From the NCBI GenBank assembly GCA_031267955.1, contig JAIRYB010000115.1:1-7759 (forward strand): a stretch of DNA of 7,759 nucleotides. The letters are read 5' to 3'. This document shows, one piece after another, positions 1-5,599 of this stretch (the first letter of the stretch is position 1; the number at the start of each line of letters is the position of its first letter). The notes beneath the pieces are model-generated. The model was given only the letters and a program-made list of their open reading frames with translations, did not search any database and was not told the origin of the DNA. Origin of the DNA: Spirochaetaceae bacterium. GTDB lineage: Bacteria > Spirochaetota > Spirochaetia > Treponematales > Breznakiellaceae. A program made the translations under genes and the position numbers.

Positions 1-80
1 CCGCGGTACCCGCTCCGGCCTCCTCGGACCGCCGGTCCTGCGGTGGCGCGCTCCGCGCCCCCTCCAATCCCTTGCCCGGC
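1..80. repeat. 80-bp GC-rich direct repeat, copy 1
   Basis: This segment is identical in all 80 positions to 228-307. It may extend left, because the window begins inside it. It is strongly GC-rich and holds two small inverted repeats: ggaccg-c-cggtcc at 27-39 and ggcgcg-ctc-cgcgcc at about 45-59. Such features suggest a dispersed REP-like or MITE-like intergenic element, but dispersal cannot be seen here. The right boundary is sharp: the copies diverge directly after gcccggc. Confidence 0.9.
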
Positions 81-227
81 TTAACCCGGCAACGCTGAGA
101 TACCACACTACCAAAATACGGATGAAAACGCAAGATAACGGTCAATCCCGCCGGTAATTCAATAGTTTGGTCCGGAATTTGGGTGCATTTCCGGCGCTTT
201 GCGCCGGAAACCGGGCTTTCCGGGGCT
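81..227. other. Spacer between repeats, no gene seen
   Basis: This 147-bp spacer separates the two repeat copies. Its left two thirds (about 81-187) are much less GC-rich than the repeats, and I see no credible start codon with a ribosome binding site on either strand. The right third holds the hairpin cluster described separately. Together with the two repeats, the whole stretch 1-320 has no supported gene. One minus-strand frame is free of stops throughout but lacks a credible start. Confidence 0.6.
188..223. repeat. Competing inverted repeats (possible mRNA hairpins)
   Basis: A perfect 10-bp stem (tttccggcgc at 188-197, gcgccggaaa at 201-210) closes a 3-nt loop. The outer seven bases, tttccgg, recur at 217-223, so ccggaaa (204-210) can pair with either side and form two mutually exclusive hairpins. 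They lie about 100 bases downstream of the last gene of the minus-strand block. No T-rich tract follows the stem on the minus strand, so this is not a classical intrinsic terminator. It could still stabilise a 3' end or serve as a weak terminator. Confidence 0.7.
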
Positions 228-307
228 CCGCGGTACCCGCTCCGGCCTCCTCGGACCGCCGGTCCTGCGGTGGCGCGCTCCGCGCCCCCTCCAATCCCTT
301 GCCCGGC
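228..307. repeat. 80-bp GC-rich direct repeat, copy 2
   Basis: This copy is identical to 1-80 and lies 227 bp away in the same orientation. It starts 13 bp beyond the stop codon of the ATPase gene, so it sits in the immediate 3' region of the rnf block. It has the same two internal inverted repeats as copy 1. Because the offset is not a multiple of three, the two copies fall in different reading frames, which argues against a protein-coding repeat. Confidence 0.9.
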
Positions 308-320
308 CCGCCTTTAAGCG

Positions 321-1799
321 TTAATCCCAGGGGAATCTGATCCCGCCGCTCTTACCGCCGCCCGCTCCCGCCGCCCAGTCAACGTACTGGACCGCGGTTC
401 TGGGAGAGCGGCCGTTAAACCACTTTTCCCATTTAAGGGCGTTTTCCCGGAAACGGCCGCGCTCCTCTTCCGTTGAGGCAGGCGAAAGAAGCCCCCGCTT
501 TTCAGCGATGTGTTCCGCGATACGCAGATAGTCTTCCTGTCCCGGTGTTGCGTAGATCACGGTAAGGCCGAAACGGTCCGCCAGGGAAAACTGTTCCTGC
601 ATGGTATCAAAGGCGCGCATATCGCCGGACGCGGCGGCTTCGGCGCTGGGGCGGTCGGCAAGATGTTCCCTGACCAGATGGCGCCGGTTGCTGGTGGCGT
701 AGATTACCACATTGGCGGGCCGGCATTCAATGCCGCCTTCAAGCAGGGCTTTAAGGCTGAGGAAAGAATCGTCGGGGGTTTCGAAGGAAAGATCGTCTAT
801 GAAGATGATAAATCTAAGGGAACGGCCCGCCAGAAGATCGAGCAGCTCGGAAAGGTACCCGAGATCCGATTTGCCGATCTCCAGAAGCTTAAGGCCCCGG
901 CCCGCGTATTCATTGGAGACCGCCTTTACCGTGGCGGATTTGCCCGTACCCCGGTCGCCGTAGAGGAGCAGATTGTTGGCGTATTTACCTTCCAGAAAAC
1001 GGAGGGTATTCTCAAGCACCGTCGAACGCTGGTACTCGTAGCCGTACAGATCGCCGAGCCGTATTGGATCGGGATTCTGCACCGGGCGCAGGGAAAGGGA
1101 GAGGGCGGCCGGCGGGAAAAAGACCGCGGCGGCGGCCTGTATGTCCCGCGTGTTTTCGGGCGTCCAGTAAAAGGAATGGCGCTGGTTTAGAAGCCCCGCC
1201 CCGTTGCGGCGCAGATATTCCGTTACAGCCGGAAGGGAGGCGCCCCAGTTGGCGTTTTCCGGGAAAATGGCGAGCAGGGGATCTTTTCCTTCCGCCAGGA
1301 TTTTTTTCCCCTCCGCGTAAAGTACCCGCGTTTCTTCCTCAATGCTTTGGGCGCTTGCCTCAAGGCCGAATTTTCTCAGCGCTTCCGCGATATGGAAGCC
1401 CATGCTGTGAATCTCAAACGAGGCGATCCGCCCGAGCCGGGAAAGATCGGTCCTGGCCATCGCGTTTAGTACCGGGGGGATGCTTTGCCGCTTTTCCGCC
1501 GCGTGGGTGTAGGGATTGTCATCGGCAAGGGCGAGCCGGGCGACAGTCAGATAAAACGAATAACCCCCCCGGCTCTGCCAAAGGCTTTGGATAAAAGAGG
1601 AGGTAAAAGCCGCCCAATCGGAAATTATATCCTGCCCTATATCGGAAAGGGAAAAGGGGTCGTCCCCGGTTTTTTCCTCTGACACATCTTCCAGAAGATC
1701 GCGCAGGGCGGCCAAGACAGGACTCTCCCTGACCGCCGCGAACAGCGAAAGCCCCGCGATATCGGCCAGGGCCGCGTAAATATAATTGGAATCGTTCAT
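321..1799 (-). CDS. DUF815-type AAA+ ATPase
   Basis: This 492-residue soluble protein has a C-terminal P-loop ATPase domain. Visible motifs are Walker A GDRGTGKS (281-288), Walker B IIFIDDLSFE (331-340), a sensor-1-like YATSNRRHL (367-375), the segment SLADRFGL (405-412) and a sensor-2-like arginine stretch GRSPRTAVQY (463-472). The run from about 252 (GYEYQR) to the end matches the DUF815 family, whose cellular role is not established. The first 245 or so residues are probably helical and I cannot assign them; many DUF815 proteins are shorter, so this is a long form. The start at 1799 is preceded by a weak AGGAA at 10 nt, suggesting lower translation than the upstream genes. It begins 27 bp after rnfB ends, on the same strand, so co-transcription is likely. 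A role in Rnf assembly or maintenance is possible, but rests only on position. Confidence 0.88.
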   Translation of the reverse strand: MNDSNYIYAALADIAGLSLFAAVRESPVLAALRDLLEDVSEEKTGDDPFSLSDIGQDIISDWAAFTSSFIQSLWQSRGGYSFYLTVARLALADDNPYTHAAEKRQSIPPVLNAMARTDLSRLGRIASFEIHSMGFHIAEALRKFGLEASAQSIEEETRVLYAEGKKILAEGKDPLLAIFPENANWGASLPAVTEYLRRNGAGLLNQRHSFYWTPENTRDIQAAAAVFFPPAALSLSLRPVQNPDPIRLGDLYGYEYQRSTVLENTLRFLEGKYANNLLLYGDRGTGKSATVKAVSNEYAGRGLKLLEIGKSDLGYLSELLDLLAGRSLRFIIFIDDLSFETPDDSFLSLKALLEGGIECRPANVVIYATSNRRHLVREHLADRPSAEAAASGDMRAFDTMQEQFSLADRFGLTVIYATPGQEDYLRIAEHIAEKRGLLSPASTEEERGRFRENALKWEKWFNGRSPRTAVQYVDWAAGAGGGKSGGIRFPWD

Positions 1800-1826
1800 A
1801 TAGATTCATTTCCTGTACAACAGGCT

Positions 1827-2633
1827 CTAGGATACCGCGCGGAGGCTTATTACCTTTGTGGGGCATTTTTCCGCGCAGATACCGCAGGCCGCGCATTTGC
1901 CGTAATCCACGCTGGGTATCCCGTTGTCCATAACTATGCACTGTTCGGGACAGTTTTTAACGCAAAGCTCGCATTTGATGCAGCCTTTTTTGCAGGTTTT
2001 GATCACCATGGACTTTACCGGATTGCGGTTGGAACAACGCGCCATGGCCCCCTCCAGATCCTTCGGCGTTTCCAGCAGAAGCCGCTGCGGGCACTCGGCG
2101 GCGCAGAGTTTGCAGCCGGTACATTTTTCCCGGTCGATTTTGGGCAGGCCGTCTTCCCCCATGGACAGCGCGCCGAATTTGCAGACCGCCGCGCAGTCGC
2201 CAAAGCCAAGGCAGCCCCAGGCGCAGAGCTTGGTACCCCCGGCGGAAAGTTTCGCCCCCCGGCAGCTCGGGATTCCCGTATACTCGCCCTTGAGGGGCGC
2301 GTGTTCCCCGGAACCCTGGCACGCGAGCACCATTATTACCGGCTTTACGGCGTCCGCGTCCTTGCCGATCAGGGCGGCGATTTTTTCCGCCACAGCCTTG
2401 CCGCCGACGGAACAGGCGCCGGTACCCGCCTGCCCGGAAGCCGCCGCCTGGGCGTAACCGTCGCAGCCGGGAAAACCGCACGCGCCGCAGTTGGCGCCGG
2501 GAAGCGCCTCCCTGATCAGGGCTGTCAGGGGGTCCTGTTCAACGGCGAAGAATTCCCGGAAAAAGCCCAGGGCAACGCCTAGTACCAGCGCAAGCAGCGC
2601 GGCAAAAATAGCGGTAACCAAAACTATACTCAT
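1827..2633 (-). CDS. rnfB: Rnf electron transport complex subunit B (multi-cluster ferredoxin-like)
   Basis: RnfB passes electrons between soluble ferredoxin and the membrane core of Rnf. The protein is 268 residues from the chosen start. A membrane anchor (about 4-29) is followed by the four-cysteine Fe-S domain C49-x2-C52-x4-C57-x16-C74. Next come two ferredoxin-like pairs: C137/C141/C147/C151 with C171/C174/C177/C181, and C218/C221/C224/C228 with C247/C250/C253/C257. That allows about five [4Fe-4S] clusters, a long anaerobe-type RnfB compared with the roughly 190-residue E. coli RsxB. Cysteines 105, 124, 200, 214 and 232 lie outside these motifs. The start at 2633 is preferred over an in-frame ATG at 2666 because AGAGG lies 5 nt ahead of it and the anchor then sits at the N-terminus. 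The gene follows rnfA after 45 bp. Confidence 0.96.
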   Translation of the reverse strand: MSIVLVTAIFAALLALVLGVALGFFREFFAVEQDPLTALIREALPGANCGACGFPGCDGYAQAAASGQAGTGACSVGGKAVAEKIAALIGKDADAVKPVIMVLACQGSGEHAPLKGEYTGIPSCRGAKLSAGGTKLCAWGCLGFGDCAAVCKFGALSMGEDGLPKIDREKCTGCKLCAAECPQRLLLETPKDLEGAMARCSNRNPVKSMVIKTCKKGCIKCELCVKNCPEQCIVMDNGIPSVDYGKCAACGICAEKCPTKVISLRAVS

Positions 2634-2638
2634 GACAA

Positions 2639-2643
2639 CCTCT
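2639..2643 (-). promoter_or_regulatory. rnfB ribosome binding site (decides start)
   Basis: AGAGG is 5 nt ahead of the ATG at 2633. The longer in-frame ATG at 2666 has no comparable site, and it would add 11 polar residues before the membrane anchor and place the start within a predicted intercistronic hairpin. Confidence 0.8.
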
Positions 2644-2669
2644 GCATTGCGCAGCCGCACCGGCAACGC
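2644..2669 (-). repeat. Intercistronic hairpin between rnfA and rnfB
   Basis: On the minus strand, gcgttgc (2669-2663) can pair with gcaatgc (2650-2644) through seven pairs, one of them G-U, with an inner gcc/ggc pairing possible in the loop. It fills most of the 45-bp gap and ends directly next to the rnfB Shine-Dalgarno. It may affect message processing or the RnfB-to-RnfA ratio. No T tract follows, so it is unlikely to be a terminator. Confidence 0.5.
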
Positions 2670-2678
2670 ATTATAACA

Positions 2679-3254
2679 TCATTTTACAAGACCTGAAAAG
2701 CCCATAAACGCCATGGACAGAAGCGCCGCGGAAATAAACAGTATCGGCGTTCCTTTTAAAAATTTGGGGATGGGGCTGATCCGTATCTGCCTGCGTATCC
2801 CGGCGAGGAGCAGGAGCGAAAGCAGGAAGCCCAGGGCAACCCCGGCCGCGAACACCACCGACTCAATAAAATTATAGCCGTTGGAAATAACGTCCAGCGT
2901 TACCGCGAGAATGGCGCAGTTTGTGGTAATCAGGGCCAGGTATATCCCCATGGAACCGTAAAGCGCGGGGACGGATTTTTTCAGGTAGAATTCAACAAGC
3001 TGCACCAGGGCCGCGATTACCAGGATAAAAACCAGGAGCTGGAGGAACGCCAGGCCCCGCGGTTCAAGGATGAATTTATAAACAGGCCAGGTAACGCAGG
3101 TGGCCAGCACGGTAACAAAGGTAACCGCGAAACCCATGCCGACAGCCTTGTCCTCATTGTCGCTCATCCCGATAAAAGGGCAGAGCGCGAGGAAGCGCAT
3201 TAAAATTACGTTGTCTATCAGGAACGCCGAAATAAATATCTTAAACAGATTCAT
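2679..3254 (-). CDS. rnfA: Rnf electron transport complex membrane subunit A
   Basis: RnfA is an integral membrane subunit of the ion-translocating ferredoxin:NAD+ oxidoreductase and pairs with RnfE in inverted topology. The 191-residue length is typical, and about six hydrophobic segments are visible (roughly 5-25, 37-57, 70-90, 100-120, 128-150 and 168-188). The family-specific motifs LALCPFIG (23-29 region, C25) and ITTNCAIL (109-116, C113) are present. By analogy with solved Rnf and Nqr structures, these two cysteines and the equivalent pair in RnfE bind an Fe-S centre within the membrane. The start at 3254 is supported by GAGG 5 nt upstream. That site overlaps the rnfE stop codon (TGAGG), which implies translational coupling. 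Confidence 0.97.
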   Translation of the reverse strand: MNLFKIFISAFLIDNVILMRFLALCPFIGMSDNEDKAVGMGFAVTFVTVLATCVTWPVYKFILEPRGLAFLQLLVFILVIAALVQLVEFYLKKSVPALYGSMGIYLALITTNCAILAVTLDVISNGYNFIESVVFAAGVALGFLLSLLLLAGIRRQIRISPIPKFLKGTPILFISAALLSMAFMGFSGLVK

Positions 3255-3259
3255 AATAA

Positions 3260-3264
3260 CCTCA
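3260..3264 (-). promoter_or_regulatory. rnfA ribosome binding site overlapping the rnfE stop
   Basis: TGAGG contains both the TGA stop of rnfE (3264-3262) and the GAGG Shine-Dalgarno of rnfA, with 5 nt to the ATG. A ribosome ending rnfE sits directly on the next start site, which favours matched synthesis of the paired RnfE and RnfA subunits. Confidence 0.75.
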
Positions 3265-3921
3265 ATTTTCCTGTCCGTGGGAATGATGCCCGCTTGATCC
3301 GCGCCCCGAATCGGTATTTTCCGGCGGCTTGAGGCGGGCCTTGACAGCCAGGTCCGCAGCTATATAGAGGCCGAATACAAAGAACCCCCCGGGGGGCAGG
3401 ATGAAAAACAAAAGCTGCGGGAAACTTTCCGGCAATACCCTGAAACCCAGAAAGGTGCCGGAACCCAGAATTTCCCTTATTGTCGCTATGCCGGTAAGTA
3501 CCGCGGTGTAACCCACGCCCATGCCCAGGGCGTCAAAGGCAGAGTCGGGCGGGGGGTTTTTTGAGGCAAAGCCCTCGACCCGCCCCATGATGATACAGTT
3601 CACGACGATAAGGGGGATGAACACCCCCATGGCTTTCGACAGTTCGGGAAAATACGCCTTAAGCAGATAATCTATCACCGTGGTAAACGCGGCGATAATA
3701 ATGATGAATATCGGTATGCGCGCCGATTCGGGGATGAGTTTCCTGAAGAGGCTGATCACGATTTCCGACATGAGAAGTACAAAGGTCATGGAAAGGCCCA
3801 TGCCTATGCCGTTGGACACAGCGGTAGTAACCGCCAGAGACGAGCAGAGCCCTATCATCAGTACCAGAAGGGGGTTTTCCCGGATAAGGCCGTTGGTAAA
3901 TATCCTAAAGTACCGCCTCAT
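3262..3921 (-). CDS. rnfE: Rnf electron transport complex membrane subunit E
   Basis: RnfE is the partner of RnfA in the membrane core of Rnf. It is 219 residues long with about six hydrophobic segments. The family pattern NPLLVLMIGLCSSLAVT (16-32, C26) and the second cysteine segment IVVNCIIMGRVEGFASKN (105-122, C109) are clear; the two cysteines correspond to the membrane Fe-S ligands known for Rnf/Nqr. The loop GVGYTAVLTGIATIREILGSG (135-155) is also typical. The last 25 or so residues form a polar tail with a short histidine cluster (HHSH, 212-215), a lineage-specific extension as far as I can judge. The start at 3921 overlaps the rnfG stop in ATGA and has AGGAG 7 nt ahead. Confidence 0.97.
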   Translation of the reverse strand: MRRYFRIFTNGLIRENPLLVLMIGLCSSLAVTTAVSNGIGMGLSMTFVLLMSEIVISLFRKLIPESARIPIFIIIIAAFTTVIDYLLKAYFPELSKAMGVFIPLIVVNCIIMGRVEGFASKNPPPDSAFDALGMGVGYTAVLTGIATIREILGSGTFLGFRVLPESFPQLLFFILPPGGFFVFGLYIAADLAVKARLKPPENTDSGRGSSGHHSHGQEN

Positions 3922-4556
3922 TGCGCGGCTCCTTCGGAAGGGGCCGCCCCGCCGGAGAGAATGTCCCCCTGGGCGGCAAGCCAGGCTAGAACCGAGGTTC
4001 CCGCTGTTTTGATAACGCCCGACACAGCCCGGCTTGTGATGGTAGCGGCGGTGACCGTAATCACGTCCTGATTCACTTCAAACGGATCGTCCACCGATTT
4101 TCCGGCAAACTGGCCGTAAAAGGTAATATGCGCCTCTTTGTTTACAAAATATCCCGGGTACGCCGCGTTTGCCCCTAGTCCCGGCGTATCCGAATGTTCC
4201 AGTATCTTCACCCCGTTTATCCTGCCGTCTATCCCGACTCCTACAAGGACAGTGATAAGCCCGCCGTAGCTCGGCCCGGAAGCCTGGATGGCGGCCCCCA
4301 GAAGCTCGCCCCCCCGGCGTACCGCGTATTCGCTGCCGAAGTTTACCGTGTCCTGCTGGCTCCGGATATCTCCGGTAATTTCGGCAAAACCGTCGGCATC
4401 GGGAAATATTTCTTTCAATGTCGCCTCCAAATTCGCGTCCGCCCGCCGTTTGATAACGTCCGCTGTAGCGGTGTACACCAGCGCCAGAACCACGCAGGCC
4501 CCGGTGGCAAAGGCCGCCAGTACCAGCCCTAATTTCAGCATCGCCCCTGTTTTCAT
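3918..4556 (-). CDS. rnfG: Rnf electron transport complex subunit G (FMN-binding)
   Basis: RnfG is anchored in the membrane and places a covalently bound FMN on the outer side. The protein is 212 residues long with one N-terminal membrane segment (about 9-32) and then an FMN-binding domain. The conserved segment HSDTPGLGA (121-129) is present. The flavin-attachment region reads VTAATITSRAV (168-178): the acceptor threonine (T172) is kept, but the usual SGAT core is TAAT, and the aspartate expected six residues before the acceptor is isoleucine (I166). ApbE/Ftp-type enzymes add the FMN, and none is encoded nearby. The start at 4556 overlaps the rnfD stop in ATGA and has AAGGAGG 7 nt ahead, one of the strongest ribosome sites here. 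Confidence 0.96.
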   Translation of the reverse strand: MKTGAMLKLGLVLAAFATGACVVLALVYTATADVIKRRADANLEATLKEIFPDADGFAEITGDIRSQQDTVNFGSEYAVRRGGELLGAAIQASGPSYGGLITVLVGVGIDGRINGVKILEHSDTPGLGANAAYPGYFVNKEAHITFYGQFAGKSVDDPFEVNQDVITVTAATITSRAVSGVIKTAGTSVLAWLAAQGDILSGGAAPSEGAAQ

Positions 4557-5572
4557 TTGCCGGCCTCCTTTTTCTTCGGTACAAAGCCGTACTTTCTTTG
4601 CAGGAGCCGGTTCAGGAAAGGCGTAACCGCGTTCATAATAAGGATTCCGTAAGTCACCCCTTCAGGGTAGGCCCCCCATCTGCGTATAAGCACCGTGATA
4701 ACCCCCGCGCCAAAGCCGAAGATCAGCTTCCCCGCCGGGGTAACCGGCGCAGACACATAATCGGTGGCCATAAACACCGCCCCGAAAAGGATGCCGCCGC
4801 TCAGCACTGTAAAAAGCGGGTCCAGGCCCGCCGGCAGCGCGGCGAGGACGGCGCCCGCAATCATGGCCGCGGGCGCCCGCCAGTCTATGGTTTTGGTGAG
4901 CAGGAGGTAGACGCCCCCGGCAAGTACCAGCAGGATCGATGTCTCCCCGGTAGATCCCCCGTGATTTCCCCAGAAAAGGGTTTTCATGGTAGGCCAATAA
5001 TCCGGGGAGGCCGAAAGCCCCAGGGCGGCGAAATTCGCCCCCACGTCGCCCACGCCCCCGCCAAGTTTCAGGAAGTACAGGGGCGTTGGGCCGGTGACGC
5101 TATCCGCGCCCGCGCCCAGAATTGCCGAAGGCCTGGCCCATGTTGTAAGCGCCGCGGGAAAACTCATGAGCAGGAAGGCCCGGCCGACAAGGGCGGGGTT
5201 AAACACATTCGCCCCCAGCCCCCCGAAAAATTCCTTTGCCACGACGACGGCGAACACCGAACCCAGGGCGGTCATCCACAGCGGGGTTGTCGGGGGGATA
5301 ATCAGCGCCAGAAGCAATCCGGTTACTATAGCCGAAAGATCGCCTGTCCGGTTGTCCTGTTTTGTGGCGAGCCGGAACAGCGCTTCCGCCGCCAGCGCCG
5401 TAGCCGCACCGACCAGGATATTCGCCAGGGCGGGGATGCCGAAGATAACTACGCCGAAAACCGAGGCCGGCGCCAGGGAGATGAGTACGTGTCCCATCAG
5501 GGCGCGGGCGTTTACCGGCGAGACAATATGCGGGCTGGACTGAAGCAGCATAGGGCGCGCGTTTTCTGCCAT
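4553..5572 (-). CDS. rnfD: Rnf electron transport complex membrane subunit D (FMN-binding)
   Basis: RnfD is the large membrane subunit (NqrB/RnfD family) that holds a covalent FMN and probably forms part of the ion path. At 339 residues it has normal family length and about ten hydrophobic segments. Typical stretches are SPHIVSP (13-19), FNPALVGRAFLLMSFP (124-139), MATDYVSAPVTPAGKL (268-283) and RRWGAYPEGVTYGILIMNA (297-315). The flavin-attachment motif reads DSVTGPTPL (157-165): the aspartate, T160, G161 and acceptor T163 are kept, but the usual alanine before the acceptor is proline. The start at 5572 has AAGGAG 6 nt upstream, and 27 bp separate it from the rnfC stop. The last codons overlap rnfG. 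Confidence 0.97.
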   Translation of the reverse strand: MAENARPMLLQSSPHIVSPVNARALMGHVLISLAPASVFGVVIFGIPALANILVGAATALAAEALFRLATKQDNRTGDLSAIVTGLLLALIIPPTTPLWMTALGSVFAVVVAKEFFGGLGANVFNPALVGRAFLLMSFPAALTTWARPSAILGAGADSVTGPTPLYFLKLGGGVGDVGANFAALGLSASPDYWPTMKTLFWGNHGGSTGETSILLVLAGGVYLLLTKTIDWRAPAAMIAGAVLAALPAGLDPLFTVLSGGILFGAVFMATDYVSAPVTPAGKLIFGFGAGVITVLIRRWGAYPEGVTYGILIMNAVTPFLNRLLQRKYGFVPKKKEAGK

Positions 5573-5599
5573 GTAAATCTCCTTAGCTTTTTTCCGCTG

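Noticed and set aside
188..307. Intrinsic terminator for the rnf block
   Set aside because: Strong stems exist, but no run of T follows any of them on the minus strand, so a classical intrinsic terminator cannot be claimed.
1..307. CRISPR array
   Set aside because: There are only two copies, each 80 bp with a 147-bp spacer. This does not fit CRISPR repeat or spacer lengths, and no cas gene is present.
510..1190. Long plus-strand reading frame opposite the ATPase gene
   Set aside because: It lies antisense to the Walker motifs of a recognised ATPase and has no ribosome site or recognisable domain.
1519..1941. Minus-strand frame overlapping the rnfB end and the ATPase start
   Set aside because: It overlaps two recognised genes in another frame and its translation is low-complexity. 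Its ATG at 1809 is out of frame with the ATPase.
2634..2666. Longer RnfB start at an ATG at 2666, adding 11 residues
   Set aside because: The ATG at 2633 has AGAGG at 5 nt, and the protein then begins directly with its membrane anchor. The upstream ATG lacks such a site and lies inside an intercistronic hairpin.
2670..2700. Possible internal promoter before rnfB (TATAAT at 2675-2670, minus strand)
   Set aside because: No acceptable -35 box is found 16-18 bp upstream; the best six bases match the consensus at only about two positions.
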